From the NCBI RefSeq assembly GCF_005145005.1, contig NZ_CP039712.1, positions 1,955,001 through 2,019,000 on the forward strand: a stretch of DNA of 64,000 bases, given 5' to 3'. Under the pieces are notes generated by a model, which did not search any database, was not told the DNA's origin, and was given only the letters and a program-made list of their open reading frames with translations. Positions 30,847 through 41,034 of this stretch are shown here, in pieces (the stretch's first letter is position 1; the number at the start of each line of letters is the position of its first letter). Source of the DNA: Vagococcus zengguangii. Its GTDB lineage: Bacteria > Bacillota > Bacilli > Lactobacillales > Vagococcaceae. A program made the translations under genes and the position numbers.

Positions 30847-32204
30847 TATCCAATAAAATAACTCATAAATAAACTTGCGATACTAAAATAAATCAAGACA
30901 CTCGTCAAATCACTCAACGTTGTGATAAACGGGCCACTCGCAACGGCTGGATCAAACCCTAACTTGTCCATTAACATTGGAATCAAGCTACCTGCTAAGT
31001 TGGCAACTGTAATCGCACATAACATCGCCATCCCAATCACGAAACCGAGCGTAAAGTTATGTTTCCATACACCAACAATTACCATAATAGTTAAGCCAGT
31101 AATTAAACCGGTAATAATACCTGTCACTAATTCCGAGAAAATTAAACGAATAAAACTACGATCATCTTCTTGCATCGCTAAACGTCGGACCGCAACGGCT
31201 AGTGATTGCGTACCCGCATTTCCCGCTGTCCCAGTAATTAACGAAATAAACACAGCTAAAATACTTGCCTCACTCACTAACGCTTCATAATGACCAATTA
31301 AAGTAGCTGTTGACATCCCTAAAAACAACAACGTAATTAACCATGGCAAACGTTTTTTCGCCGCATGTAGAGGGTTTTCTGCTACTTCTTCAACATCGAC
31401 CCCGGCCAAACCAGAGTAGTCAGACGCTGCTTCTTCATCGATAACATCGATAATATCATCGACCGTAACAATCCCGAGCATTCGATTTTTATAGTCAGTA
31501 ACTGGCACTGCTAAGAAGTCATAGTCACGCATGGTATTCGCAACATCCTCTTGATCGTCGCCAACTTTTACCGAAATAACACGTTCACTCATGACATCGC
31601 GAATCAAGGCTTGATCATCGTTAACAATTAAATCCCTTAATGAAATAACCCCTACTAAGTAACCTGCTTCATCTACAACGAAAATATAATAGATAATTTC
31701 AGCGTCTGCTGCGGCTTCTTTTAAGTAGGCCATCGCTGACTTCACTGTTTGATCCGCTGCAATGGCAACGTACTCAGTCGTCATAATCGAACCCGCTGTA
31801 TCATCCTCATAATGTAAAAGATTTTTAATCTCTTTTGCACTTTCTGGTTCCATGATACTTAAATACATCGCAACATCTTTTTTATCTAATTGATTCAACG
31901 TATCTACTGCGTTATCGGTAAACATATACGATAACATATCCGCTGCATAGCTTGAATCCATTTCTTTTAATAATTGCTCAACATCTTCTTGTTCTTCTTC
32001 AATACCATCAAATAAATCCGCTAACTCTTTGGGAGATAAATAACGATAAAGTTGCTGACGTTCCTCACTTGATAAAGCAAGATAAAACTCACCCTGTTCA
32101 TAAGTATGTAATTCAAAGAATATTTCACGAAACGTCATCATATCGCCGTTCATCAATTCTTCCAATAAAAACGGCGTCACATTTTGATTCACTTCTTCTG
32201 CCAT
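30846..32204 (-). CDS. mgtE: magnesium transporter MgtE
   Basis: Mg2+ channel/transporter gated by cytosolic Mg2+. In order it has the N domain (about 20-120), a CBS pair (about 125-255) and five membrane helices (about 290-450, including the VASGPFITTLSDLTSVLIYF pore segment). The ATG at 32204 has GAGGGGGA upstream; an earlier ATG at 32246 would overlap the pseudouridine synthase gene. It is the last gene of relQ-nadK-rlu-mgtE and shares this operon order with other Lactobacillales. I saw no M-box riboswitch upstream. Confidence 0.95.
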   Translation of the reverse strand: MAEEVNQNVTPFLLEELMNGDMMTFREIFFELHTYEQGEFYLALSSEERQQLYRYLSPKELADLFDGIEEEQEDVEQLLKEMDSSYAADMLSYMFTDNAVDTLNQLDKKDVAMYLSIMEPESAKEIKNLLHYEDDTAGSIMTTEYVAIAADQTVKSAMAYLKEAAADAEIIYYIFVVDEAGYLVGVISLRDLIVNDDQALIRDVMSERVISVKVGDDQEDVANTMRDYDFLAVPVTDYKNRMLGIVTVDDIIDVIDEEAASDYSGLAGVDVEEVAENPLHAAKKRLPWLITLLFLGMSTATLIGHYEALVSEASILAVFISLITGTAGNAGTQSLAVAVRRLAMQEDDRSFIRLIFSELVTGIITGLITGLTIMVIVGVWKHNFTLGFVIGMAMLCAITVANLAGSLIPMLMDKLGFDPAVASGPFITTLSDLTSVLIYFSIASLFMSYFIG

Positions 32205-32220
32205 TAAATCCCCCTCCTTC

Positions 32221-33111
32221 TCACGATAATACTTGTTGCATGTCATTTGGTAAAGCTTGTTCTAATTGAATGGCTACTTGCGTAAACGGATGAACAAAGC
32301 TTAAGCGTGCACAATGAAGCGCCTGCCTTGTTAAACCCAAATCCATTCGGCCATCGTACATATCATCCCCTAATAACGGATGACCAATTGCTGAAAAATG
32401 TACACGAATTTGATGTGTCCGCCCCGTATGTAGCTGAATATCCACCAGCGAAAAATCTGGACAGGTTTGTAAAACGTTATACTCTGTATGCGCAGATAAT
32501 CCGCCCTCACCCGTCATACGCTTAATAATACTCGTTTCATCGCGCATAATTGGCAAGGTGATATCACCTTGCCCTGACAATTGCCGAGTTGATTGATTAC
32601 TTACTAGCGCTTGATAATGCTTGTGAATCGTACGCGCTTGTAGTTGTTTATCCATCATCGCATGGGCATAGCCATGTTTTGCGAATAACATTAAGCCCGT
32701 CGTATCACGGTCTAGACGCGTCACGACATGGACAATTTGATTCACATAGCCTTGTTTGACATAATAACCCTTGACTCGATGTGCCATCGTGCCACTTGGA
32801 TGGTATTGCGCCGGAATCGAAGCAACTCCACTAGGTTTATTAACAACTAATAAATGCTCATCTTCAAACACAATTTCAAGCGGATCGTATTCTGGTATAA
32901 GTGTTTCATGTTCTCCTTCATCAGGAATCGTCACTTCTACGTGATCACCTGTATTTAAATACACTAACACATTTTGAACGGTACCGTTCACTTGAATTTC
33001 GCCACCTTGAAACTTAATTTTTGCGAGTAACCCTTTGGATATTCCTTGGTTCTTCAAAAACGTTCGTAACATTAGCGGACTTGTTTCTTCATAAGTCCAA
33101 TTAAACTTCAT
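32221..33111 (-). CDS. RluA-family 23S/tRNA pseudouridine synthase
   Basis: Isomerises uridine to pseudouridine in rRNA or tRNA. An S4-like N-terminus (about residues 12-75) precedes the catalytic HVVTRLDRDTTGLML, whose Asp (near 137) is the nucleophile. RTHQIRVHFSAIGHPLLGD is typical. The family (RluD, YjbO type) is clear, but the exact target base is not. ATG at 33111 is preceded by AGAGGAAAC. It follows nadK by 18 bases, in the relQ-nadK-rlu-mgtE order common to Bacilli. Confidence 0.93.
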   Translation of the reverse strand: MKFNWTYEETSPLMLRTFLKNQGISKGLLAKIKFQGGEIQVNGTVQNVLVYLNTGDHVEVTIPDEGEHETLIPEYDPLEIVFEDEHLLVVNKPSGVASIPAQYHPSGTMAHRVKGYYVKQGYVNQIVHVVTRLDRDTTGLMLFAKHGYAHAMMDKQLQARTIHKHYQALVSNQSTRQLSGQGDITLPIMRDETSIIKRMTGEGGLSAHTEYNVLQTCPDFSLVDIQLHTGRTHQIRVHFSAIGHPLLGDDMYDGRMDLGLTRQALHCARLSFVHPFTQVAIQLEQALPNDMQQVLS

Positions 33112-33129
33112 TTTCTGTTTCCTCTTGTT

Positions 33130-33921
33130 TTATTTGATAAAGGCATCTTTGACACGCGTCCAAAAATTATTATGACGATAACCACCAAAATGGATGCGTT
33201 CTTTAGCCACACGATAAGATATTTTATCAATATTTGTTTCTGACATTGCTAAATTATCGATCATTAGCATGTGCTCTCCTAATTCACTCATCTCAATTGT
33301 CACCCAGTCTTGATGACCAATCACGAGTGGTGAGCCAAGTGTACGATAGACACGATTGTTAATTGAAGCAATCTCCGTCAATTGTAGGGCATTTAAACTC
33401 GGATGCAACACTGCCCCACCTACACTTTTATTGTATCCCGTTGAACCCGTTGGTGTAGATACAACGAGTCCATCTCCACGAAATTGCTCAAACAACTCCT
33501 CTTTTAGCAAAACTTCTGCACGCATCGTGCCACTATTACGACGAATCACACATTCATTTAATGCTAAAAAATGTTTTGGTTCCTGATTATCACGGTACGT
33601 GACATGTATATCTAAAAGTGGATAGCTCACACTATGACTCACCAAATCTTTTAAGGAATCAACCAATTCCTCTAATTCAAAATCACGCCAGTCTGTATAA
33701 AAACCTAAATGACCAGTATGAATACCAATGAATCGAACACGATCTAAACGATGAGCAAACCGGTGAAAAGCTGACAACAACGTTCCGTCTCCACCAATTG
33801 TAATAACTGTTTCTGGGGTTTGATTGTTAAGCGTCAATCCTTTTTCAACAATTAACTTTTCAAGTTCTCGCTTTTTCAACTGGGAATGGTCCGTATCACT
33901 CGCAAAAACAGCTACTTGCAT
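33130..33921 (-). CDS. nadK: NAD kinase
   Basis: Phosphorylates NAD to NADP with ATP. The GGDGT motif is at 43-47, and TPTGSTGYNKSVGG marks the NAD site. At 263 residues it has the short bacterial length. ATG at 33921 lies four bases after the relQ stop with AGGAGGAT upstream, so translation is coupled. Confidence 0.96.
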   Translation of the reverse strand: MQVAVFASDTDHSQLKKRELEKLIVEKGLTLNNQTPETVITIGGDGTLLSAFHRFAHRLDRVRFIGIHTGHLGFYTDWRDFELEELVDSLKDLVSHSVSYPLLDIHVTYRDNQEPKHFLALNECVIRRNSGTMRAEVLLKEELFEQFRGDGLVVSTPTGSTGYNKSVGGAVLHPSLNALQLTEIASINNRVYRTLGSPLVIGHQDWVTIEMSELGEHMLMIDNLAMSETNIDKISYRVAKERIHFGGYRHNNFWTRVKDAFIK

Positions 33922-33925
33922 GCTC

Positions 33926-34603
33926 TTATCCTCCTATATTTTTAGCAATATCATCATAAAGCGCGACTATATTTTCTTCAAAATCTGGACCTTTGCCATG
34001 TGAAAACATATGTTGAGCTTCTTGAATCTCTTCACGAATTTCTGACATTTCTTCATCTAATAAGTAAGCTGCTTCGGCCGCATTAATTAAGCGTTGTTTA
34101 ATTTCGACAGGAAAATCACCTTGATACTTATAGTTTAAAGAATGTTCAATCGTCGCCCAAAAATTCATCGCTAATGTTCTAATTTGAATTTCAGCGTATA
34201 TTTTTTTCTCGCCATCAATCGACTGGACTGGATATTCAATAATCAAGTGATACGAACGATAACCACTTTCTTTTTTGTTGGCAATATAATCCAGTTCGTT
34301 GACAACACGCATGTCATTACGTTTTTTTATTAACTCAACTACTTTGTAAATATCATCAACGAATTGACACATAATACGTAAACCTGCAATATCTGTCATT
34401 TCGGTCTCCAAACGTTCACGACTGATACCACGGCGTTTTAATTTTGTTTTAATGCTGTGTTCTGGTTTTACTCGTCCCGTCACAAATTCAATTGGTGAAT
34501 GCTCACCTTTTTCACGGAACTGTTTACGAATCCCTTTTAACTTAATTTTCAATTCCGAAACAGCTTGTTCATACGGAACGAAAAATGTGTGCCAATCTTC
34601 CAT
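33926..34603 (-). CDS. relQ: small alarmone synthetase RelQ
   Basis: Makes (p)ppGpp from GTP/GDP and ATP without an HD hydrolase domain. The 225 residues contain the synthetase core with GRVKPEHSIKTKLKRRG, DIAGLRIMC (Mg site), KKESGYRSYHLI and EIQIRTLAMNFWATIEH. RelQ forms tetramers regulated by pppGpp and RNA in E. faecalis. Gene order relQ-nadK-rlu matches that species. The ATG at 34603 is the first gene of this unit. Confidence 0.94.
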   Translation of the reverse strand: MEDWHTFFVPYEQAVSELKIKLKGIRKQFREKGEHSPIEFVTGRVKPEHSIKTKLKRRGISRERLETEMTDIAGLRIMCQFVDDIYKVVELIKKRNDMRVVNELDYIANKKESGYRSYHLIIEYPVQSIDGEKKIYAEIQIRTLAMNFWATIEHSLNYKYQGDFPVEIKQRLINAAEAAYLLDEEMSEIREEIQEAQHMFSHGKGPDFEENIVALYDDIAKNIGG

Positions 34604-34707
34604 TATTTATCGACTCCTTAAACTAACCAATAATCACTAATCGTTTATATTTTAGCATATTCCAACGAAAATAGTTATTCTTCTCTATCTGAAAAAACAA
34701 CCTTTAT

Positions 34708-34736
34708 TTGACTGACAGTAAAAATTAAGTGACAAT
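34708..34736 (+). promoter_or_regulatory. promoter of the CYTH gene
   Basis: -35 TTGACT (34708-34713), 17-base spacer, -10 GACAAT (34731-34736), 31 bases before the start codon. Confidence 0.55.
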
Positions 34737-34767
34737 TAACTTAATATCAACTAAAGGAGCGCTCAAC

Positions 34768-35346
34768 ATGCCAGAACAAATTGAGATAGAATTCAAAAAC
34801 TTATTAAGTGAAAACGAGTATCACGAATTATTCAATGCCTTCAAAATGGAGGAAATAGCCCCCATTGTCCAAGAAAATATTTATTTAGATACGCCAGATT
34901 TTCAATTAAAAAAACATCATGCGGCTTTACGTGTGCGTGTTAAGGCTAATAATAACGGGGAAATCACGTTAAAAACCCCTTTACCACAAGGATTATTAGA
35001 AACTAACATACCACTTACACCATCTGAAGTCATTTCATTTATGGAAACACATGTATTACCTATTAAAGACGAACTAGAAACTAAATTAACTGCACTGGAC
35101 ATTTCACAACCTGACGTACATGTCTTCGCTTCACTTAAGACAAAGCGTTTGGAAAAAAAATTATCGTCCGACATTTTGCTTGTTCTTGATGAAAGTTGGT
35201 ATCATGGGCAACATGATTATGAATTGGAAGTCGAAGCCAGCTCCTATGACTCCGGCAAACAATTCTTTGAGTCATTATTACAAAATCATCACATTCAAAC
35301 ACGTCCAACCCCCAATAAAATTCAACGCGCCATGAATGCAACGTGA
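34768..35346 (+). CDS. CYTH-domain phosphatase (YjbK-like)
   Basis: Tunnel-fold triphosphate hydrolase family. The signature ExExK is E6, E8, K10 (IEIEFK), with paired basic and acidic strands (ALRVRVK, GEITLKTPL, DILLVLDESWY). Length 192. YjbK-type proteins next to relQ are common in Firmicutes, so a role in nucleotide or polyphosphate metabolism is inferred; the substrate is unknown. It is divergent from relQ. ATG at 34768 has AAGGAG upstream, and the longer frame to 34729 lacks a ribosome site. Confidence 0.88.
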   Translation: MPEQIEIEFKNLLSENEYHELFNAFKMEEIAPIVQENIYLDTPDFQLKKHHAALRVRVKANNNGEITLKTPLPQGLLETNIPLTPSEVISFMETHVLPIKDELETKLTALDISQPDVHVFASLKTKRLEKKLSSDILLVLDESWYHGQHDYELEVEASSYDSGKQFFESLLQNHHIQTRPTPNKIQRAMNAT

Positions 35347-35390
35347 TGAATTATTTACTTAAGTCCACCAAATGTTATACTTTTTCCCTC

Positions 35391-35422
35391 AACTCTTCGA
35401 AAATGTTCGAAGAGTTTTTTTC
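35391..35422 (+). terminator. terminator of the CYTH gene
   Basis: ACTCTTCGAA-AATG-TTCGAAGAGT perfect hairpin followed by TTTTTTT. Confidence 0.9.
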
Positions 35423-35646
35423 CTCATAACAAAAATCATTAATAATATAAAACATGCTATTTACCAGTTAAATGGCCAAAACCTATTACTTATAGACTAT
35501 TTTCATCCACTAATACAATACTGTTCTCATTTATAGCTGCTATGTGTTTTATTAATGTTTTAATAAGAACAAGCACTTTTGTTCGTTTACCGTTATTTTA
35601 ACGTTCTAAGAAACATTGACAGTACAAGCCAAATCGTAAATATTCC

Positions 35647-35661
35647 TATTTTCTCAAAACA
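35647..35661 (+). promoter_or_regulatory. possible CodY box upstream of the peptide transporter
   Basis: TATTTTCTCAAAACA matches 11 of 15 bases of the CodY consensus AATTTTCWGAAAATT. It ends 34 bases before the -10. Peptide transporters are common CodY targets in Lactobacillales, but this is weak evidence on its own. Confidence 0.35.
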
Positions 35662-35692
35662 AGACAAATTATGAATATTTTGATTTTTTGTA

Positions 35693-35701
35693 TGTTATAA
35701 T
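35693..35701 (+). promoter_or_regulatory. extended -10 promoter of the oppA-like gene
   Basis: TGTTATAAT is an extended -10 with a consensus TATAAT. An isolated TTGACA lies at 35616-35621 without a convincing -10 partner. The ~265 bases before it (35423-35690) hold nothing else that I can name. Confidence 0.6.
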
Positions 35702-35765
35702 CACGTCAATGCTTACAAAAATTAAGCAAAAGTTTATTTTCTATAGGGAAAGGAATGTAGTAAAA

Positions 35766-37340
35766 ATGAAGAAAAAGTTTTTAGGGTTATCAGCTGCCAC
35801 AGTCTTAGGGTTATTGGTATTAACTGCATGTGGCAACAACGATGAAAAAGATACATCAAAAGCAACTAACGACAAAGATACGTTTACATATGCCATTAGT
35901 GGCGATCCAACTTCTTTAAACCCAATTAATGTGAGCGACCGTTGGGGCTTAACCGCTACTAACATGGTCTATTCACCACTTGCGCGTATCGAAGAAGATG
36001 GCACTTTAAAATATGAATTGGCGGACAGCATGGAAACTACCGACGGCGGTAAATCAGTGACTGTTCACCTTAAAGAAAATGTGAAATGGTCAGATGGCGA
36101 AAAATTCAACGCCGATGACGTAGTGTTCACTTATGAAAATAAAGTCTTAAAAGAAAACGGAAACGCTGATTCTTTATGGGTAGGTGACCAACCTATCGAA
36201 ACTGAAAAAGTGGATGATTATACAGTCAAATTCAACTTCCCAGAAGTTAGCGCCGCAGCAGCGAACAACATTGCAACTGAAACTTACATTATGCCCGAAC
36301 ACTTATATGAAGGCCAAGAAGAGATCGATTTTTCAGGTTCTGAATTAGCCGACGGGAACGTGGTTGGAACTGGCCCTTACTCATTAAAAGAATACAAGCG
36401 TGGCGAGTACATGCAATTTGAAGCAAACGAACATTACTATGGTGGCAAACCAAGTGTTAAAAACATCACACTACGCATTATCTCAAATGCTGACACAACT
36501 AAAGTTGCCTTACAAAAAGGTGAAGTTGATGCCTCTATGGTATTACCAAGTGATATCGAAGATTTAGAAAAAAATGACTTAGCAACTTACGCTTATAGTG
36601 AAAACCGTGTGGGTTACATGGGCTTAAACTTAAATTCTGACAAATTAAAAGATCAAAAAGTTCGCCAAGCTATCTTCTTTGCGTTAAATAAAGACGACAT
36701 GAACAAAGCCGCTTACTTATCTGAAGAATTTTATAACACACCAAACACTATCTTGCCTCCAAACAATCCATTTGCAACAACTGATGTGGAAACTTACGCG
36801 CAAGATGTAGAAAAAGCAAAACAACTATTATCTGAAGCTGGCGTAACTGATTTAAAAATCAATTTAGCTTACGGTTCAGATAATCCAGAGCAAACATTAC
36901 AAGCAACATTAATTCAACAACAATTACAGGCCGTTGGCATTAACGTTGAATTAGCTGGTGGTGATGCTGCTGCAATTTTTACTGAATTAAGAAACCCTGG
37001 TTCTACTAAGTACGACATGTTCTTAGGTGGTTATATCATGGGGAACGATCCTGATTTATACTCTGCTCTATACAAATCAGGTGCCGGTGCTAACTACTTT
37101 AACTACGCAAGTGAAAAAGCAGATAAACTATTCGAACAAGGTGCTGTTGAATTAGACGAAAGCAAACGTAAAGAAATTTATGCTGAATTACAAGCAACGA
37201 TTAACAATGACGCCGTTGTCTATCCAATCGTGGATAACAAAAAAATACTAGCCGCTAGCAAAAACATTCAAGGAATTGAAGACGCACGTCTAGTTCCAAT
37301 CTATTCATTTGAAGATTTATCAAAAATCTCAATTAAATAA
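35766..37340 (+). CDS. peptide ABC transporter substrate-binding lipoprotein (OppA-like)
   Basis: Extracellular lipid-anchored receptor of the SBP_bac_5 family that captures oligopeptides or similar ligands for import. A lipobox (LTAC, Cys22) ends the signal peptide. The mature domain starts with FTYAISGDPTSLNP and contains GTGPYSLKEYKRGEYM. Length about 524. ATG at 35766 has AAAGGA upstream, although the spacing is rather long. A hairpin after the stop probably reduces transcription into the permease genes, giving more receptor than membrane parts, as in other opp operons. The ligand is not inferable. Confidence 0.92.
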   Translation: MKKKFLGLSAATVLGLLVLTACGNNDEKDTSKATNDKDTFTYAISGDPTSLNPINVSDRWGLTATNMVYSPLARIEEDGTLKYELADSMETTDGGKSVTVHLKENVKWSDGEKFNADDVVFTYENKVLKENGNADSLWVGDQPIETEKVDDYTVKFNFPEVSAAAANNIATETYIMPEHLYEGQEEIDFSGSELADGNVVGTGPYSLKEYKRGEYMQFEANEHYYGGKPSVKNITLRIISNADTTKVALQKGEVDASMVLPSDIEDLEKNDLATYAYSENRVGYMGLNLNSDKLKDQKVRQAIFFALNKDDMNKAAYLSEEFYNTPNTILPPNNPFATTDVETYAQDVEKAKQLLSEAGVTDLKINLAYGSDNPEQTLQATLIQQQLQAVGINVELAGGDAAAIFTELRNPGSTKYDMFLGGYIMGNDPDLYSALYKSGAGANYFNYASEKADKLFEQGAVELDESKRKEIYAELQATINNDAVVYPIVDNKKILAASKNIQGIEDARLVPIYSFEDLSKISIK

Positions 37341-37350
37341 TTGGTTGATT

Positions 37351-37387
37351 AACAGCACAATAATTCTGATTATTGTGCTGTTTTTTT
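37351..37387 (+). terminator. intra-operon terminator after the oppA-like gene
   Basis: AACAGCACAATAAT / ATTATTGTGCTGTT hairpin with seven T. It lies between the substrate-binding and permease genes, where partial termination is common. Confidence 0.8.
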
Positions 37388-37443
37388 ATTTAGGCGTATA
37401 ATCTTTTTAAGCATTATGTTTTTTTAAAGGAAAGGAGCTCTAC

Positions 37444-38406
37444 ATGATTAAATATATTCTCAAACGATTATTGCAACTAATTCCGCTCTTATTAGTTATT
37501 TCTTTTATCGTTTTCTTTTTAATCCATCTAGCACCTTATGATGCGATTGATGCGATTGTCACCCCTAACATGTCCGCCGAAACAGTTGAATTAATGAAGC
37601 AACGCTACGGACTTGATCAACCCTTCTTAGTTCAATACGTGAAGTGGCTAACTGAAATTTTTAAAGGTAATATGGGCTTTTCTTTACTTAACCAACAAAG
37701 TATTTCAGCTGAATTAGCGACACGTATTCCTAATACGATGAAATTAGTCATCCCTGCTTATATCACAGCCTTAATTTTAGCGATGGTCCTTGGTTTATTA
37801 GCGGCTGCAAACAAAAATAAGTGGTTGGATAAAATCATTGACGGCTTATGCTCTATCGGGATTGCGACACCAACTTTTTGGTTTGCGATGATTTTAATTT
37901 ATTTCTTAGGTTACAAATTAAACTTATTACCGATTATCGGGATGTATACAATTGGGCAAGATGCTAGCTTTGGTGACTTTTTCAAACATTTCTTCATGCC
38001 CTACTTAGTATTAACCGTTGCTTTCTTCCCAGACTTAACTCGCTACATTCGTACGTCAGCATTATCGCAATTAAATGAAGATTACGTGACGGTTCAACAA
38101 GCCTTTGGTGCAACTAAAAAAGAAATTTTTATGAAGCATATTAGTCGTAATGTCTTAATTCCGGTTGTCACTCAAATTGGGCAAGCCTTGCCGATGCTAG
38201 TGACGGGTGCGATTATTACTGAAAGTATCTTCGGATGGCCCGGTGTCGGTCCTTATATGATGACAGCCACCAAAGCCTTAGATTATCCCGTTATAATGGC
38301 AATCATGTTACTATCCGCGACATTAGTCATCGTAGGGAATTTATTATCTGATGTGCTATATCGTTTGGTTGACCCTCGTATTCGTCAAACAGGAGGTGGC
38401 AACTAA
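37444..38406 (+). CDS. peptide ABC transporter permease (OppB-like)
   Basis: Membrane subunit with six helices. It starts MIKYILKRLLQLIPLLLVISF, has an extracellular loop, and contains the EAA-loop for ATPase contact (EDYVTVQQAFGATKKEIF, near 212-230). The 320-residue length is standard. ATG at 37444 follows GGAAAGGAG. The stop overlaps the OppC start as TAATG, giving translational coupling. Confidence 0.92.
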   Translation: MIKYILKRLLQLIPLLLVISFIVFFLIHLAPYDAIDAIVTPNMSAETVELMKQRYGLDQPFLVQYVKWLTEIFKGNMGFSLLNQQSISAELATRIPNTMKLVIPAYITALILAMVLGLLAAANKNKWLDKIIDGLCSIGIATPTFWFAMILIYFLGYKLNLLPIIGMYTIGQDASFGDFFKHFFMPYLVLTVAFFPDLTRYIRTSALSQLNEDYVTVQQAFGATKKEIFMKHISRNVLIPVVTQIGQALPMLVTGAIITESIFGWPGVGPYMMTATKALDYPVIMAIMLLSATLVIVGNLLSDVLYRLVDPRIRQTGGGN

Positions 38407-39239
38407 TGTTTAACATCAAACGTCTAAAAAAAGTGTTAGCTAACTCGCCTACATACTGGCTTGCGATTGTATTCTTAACCTTTTTAATTTTACTGAGTTT
38501 AGCTGCTCCCTTTATCCCAATCGATCCTAATAAAACAGACGTCAGTAACATGTCGGCAATGCCAAGTTTAGAGCATCTTTTCGGGACTGATGAAGTTGGA
38601 CGTGACTATTTTATCCGCGTTATTCACGGTGGACGAATTTCGTTGCTAGTTGGGGTTCTAGCGATGATTGCTTCTACCTTTATCGGGACGGTTATTGGTT
38701 TAGTTTCTGGGTATTTTGGTGGTTTAATCGACAGCATCTTAATGCGTATAGTTGACATTCTTTCAAGTATTCCTTGGATGGTGCTAGTCATTGTCCTAAG
38801 TGTTTTTCTAAAACCTGGACTAGTTACGATTATTATTGTCATTGGGTGTTTCTCATGGATGTCGACCGCGCGTTTAGTACGTGCAGAAACTTTATCTGCA
38901 AAAGAACGCGAGTATGTGGTGTACGCTGATTTTATCGGCATTAAACCACTTAAAATTATTACCCGCCACATTTTGCCAAACGTCTTACCAACCTTAATTA
39001 TTGCAGCAACCATGAATATTTCTGGCGCCATTATGACCGAATCAGCCTTAAGCTTCTTAGGAGTTGGGATTCAACAACCGATGGCATCTTGGGGAAGTTT
39101 ATTACAAAACGCTCAAAGTAGTCTCCAACGTGCCCCACATATGGCAGTTTTACCAGGTCTCTTTATTATTTTAACCGTCTATTCATTTAATACATTAGGC
39201 AACTTCTTACGTGATGTTGCGTCAGTTGAGGAGGCTTAA
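38406..39239 (+). CDS. peptide ABC transporter permease (OppC-like)
   Basis: Second membrane subunit, 277 residues. The N-terminal region has one helix before the transport core; the EAA motif AKEREYVVYADFIGIKPLKI is near 168-187. A DP/G-rich periplasmic-type loop (FGTDEVGRDYF) is typical of OppC/DppC. It starts one base inside oppB and ends three bases before the first ATPase gene. Confidence 0.92.
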   Translation: MFNIKRLKKVLANSPTYWLAIVFLTFLILLSLAAPFIPIDPNKTDVSNMSAMPSLEHLFGTDEVGRDYFIRVIHGGRISLLVGVLAMIASTFIGTVIGLVSGYFGGLIDSILMRIVDILSSIPWMVLVIVLSVFLKPGLVTIIIVIGCFSWMSTARLVRAETLSAKEREYVVYADFIGIKPLKIITRHILPNVLPTLIIAATMNISGAIMTESALSFLGVGIQQPMASWGSLLQNAQSSLQRAPHMAVLPGLFIILTVYSFNTLGNFLRDVASVEEA

Positions 39240-39242
39240 TTT

Positions 39243-40136
39243 ATGACGAATATTGTATCAATTAAACAACTTACTGTTAGCACTAACAAAAAAAATCAAG
39301 CGCCAACTGAACTGATTCACGCGATTGATTTACGTTTTACTAAAGGAAAAATCACCGGTGTAGTGGGTGAATCTGGTAGCGGCAAAAGTTTAACAATGAA
39401 AGCTATCATGAATATTTTGCCAGAAAGTTTAGTAGCAGATATGGCCTCATTTCGTTTTAATGATGAGCCGGTTGATTTCCATAAACGCTTACCTGCTTCA
39501 ATGATTTTCCAAGATCCAATGACGGCTCTAAATCCTTTACGTACGATTGGTTATCATTTAGTTGAAGTTATCCAACGTTTTCAAAAAGTTCCAAAAAAAC
39601 AGGCATTGAAATTGGCCGAAGCTGAACTTGAAAAGGTTGGGATTACTTATCCAGCGAAACGTTTGAAGCAGTACCCGCATGAATTGTCAGGTGGTATGCG
39701 TCAACGGGTGATGATCGCGATGGCTCTGTTAGCAAAACCTGAATTGTTAATTGCTGACGAACCAACAACCGCGCTGGATGTGACCATTCAAGCACAAATT
39801 TTAGCTTTAATTAAAGACATTCAAGCTCAAGAAAACTTGTCAATGATTTTAGTCAGTCATGACTTTGGCATTATCGCTGGCATGTGTGAAGAAATTAAAG
39901 TGATGTATCAAGGAGAAATTGTTGAAGAAGGGTTAACAACAGAGGTTTTCAACAATCCACAACATTTATATACTAAAGAATTGTTAAAAGCCATTCCTAA
40001 CGGCAACAAATCAGATAAACTATATGCAATTGATCATCAAGCATTACAACAACGGATGAACCAACCGCATCATTTTGAGTCCATCAGCGCGACTCATCGT
40101 TACTTAGCACTCAATCCGGAGGTGGCTTATGACTAA
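39243..40136 (+). CDS. peptide ABC transporter ATPase (OppD-like)
   Basis: Cytosolic ATPase subunit. Walker A GESGSGKS, Q-loop FQDPMTALNP, signature LSGGMRQRV and Walker B LLIADEPTTALD are all intact. Length 297 is shorter than typical OppD (about 340), with a short C-terminal extension, closer to Nik/Dpp subunits. The oligopeptide/dipeptide C-terminal domain is present only in part. Its last eight bases overlap the next ATPase gene. The difference from OppD suggests a smaller or different substrate, which is inference. Confidence 0.9.
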   Translation: MTNIVSIKQLTVSTNKKNQAPTELIHAIDLRFTKGKITGVVGESGSGKSLTMKAIMNILPESLVADMASFRFNDEPVDFHKRLPASMIFQDPMTALNPLRTIGYHLVEVIQRFQKVPKKQALKLAEAELEKVGITYPAKRLKQYPHELSGGMRQRVMIAMALLAKPELLIADEPTTALDVTIQAQILALIKDIQAQENLSMILVSHDFGIIAGMCEEIKVMYQGEIVEEGLTTEVFNNPQHLYTKELLKAIPNGNKSDKLYAIDHQALQQRMNQPHHFESISATHRYLALNPEVAYD

Positions 40137-41034
40137 AGAACTTATTCGCTTAGAGAATCTAAGCAAACATTTTCCAATCAAAAAAAGACTAGGACGCGTA
40201 ACCGAAACCTTGAAAGCGGTAGACCATGTATCTTTTAGCATCAATCAAGGGGAAACACTTGGACTAGTCGGCGAATCAGGTAGCGGTAAAACCACACTGG
40301 GGCGCACGATTTTACAATTAGAACAAGCAACCTCGGGGGAGCTTTATTTTGACGGAATCGAAATGACTGAGTTAAACACGAAAGAAAAACGTGCGTTACA
40401 ACAACGTATGCAAATTATTTTTCAGGACCCCTACGCTTCACTTAACCCTAAGCGTACCGCTTTAGAGCAAGTAATCGAGCCATTAAGCTTACAGTTTGAT
40501 AAACAAGAAGCTAGGCAACGGGCGACTGATATGTTGGCAAAAGTCGGGATTGAGGGCGAGGCTATTCACAAGTATCCACGCGAATTTAGTGGCGGACAAC
40601 GACAACGAATCGGGATTGCCCGTGCCGTTGTTATGGAACCAGATTTTATTTTGTGTGATGAACCCATTTCAGCTCTAGATGTCTCAATCCAAGCACAGAT
40701 TATTAATTTACTCGTAGATTTACAAGCTTCACTCGGGCTAACTTACTTATTTATATCGCATGATTTATCAATGGTACGCTATATTTCAGATCGTATCGCG
40801 GTGATGTATCTTGGAAAATTGGTTGAATTAGGACCGACAGATAAAATTTTTAACGAACCGCAACATGCGTATACGAAAAAGTTATTATCAGCAATTCCCG
40901 TTGCGGATCCTGATTTGGCTACCCAAGCCTTTAATTCTCAACAACAAACACAACTAAATAAAGAAACGATTTCAAATCAAGGTAATTGGACCGAGGTTAG
41001 TCTTGGCCATTTTGTCTTAAAGGAGGAAATTTAG
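40129..41034 (+). CDS. peptide ABC transporter ATPase (OppF-like)
   Basis: Second ATPase subunit, 301 residues. Walker [20 protein letters not shown], signature FSGGQRQRI and Walker [13 protein letters not shown] are present, and the C-terminal [16 protein letters not shown] belongs to the oligopeptide transporter extension. It abuts the OsmC gene with no gap (stop ends at 41034; ATG at 41035). Confidence 0.92.
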   Translation: MTKELIRLENLSKHFPIKKRLGRVTETLKAVDHVSFSINQGETLGLVGESGSGKTTLGRTILQLEQATSGELYFDGIEMTELNTKEKRALQQRMQIIFQDPYASLNPKRTALEQVIEPLSLQFDKQEARQRATDMLAKVGIEGEAIHKYPREFSGGQRQRIGIARAVVMEPDFILCDEPISALDVSIQAQIINLLVDLQASLGLTYLFISHDLSMVRYISDRIAVMYLGKLVELGPTDKIFNEPQHAYTKKLLSAIPVADPDLATQAFNSQQQTQLNKETISNQGNWTEVSLGHFVLKEEI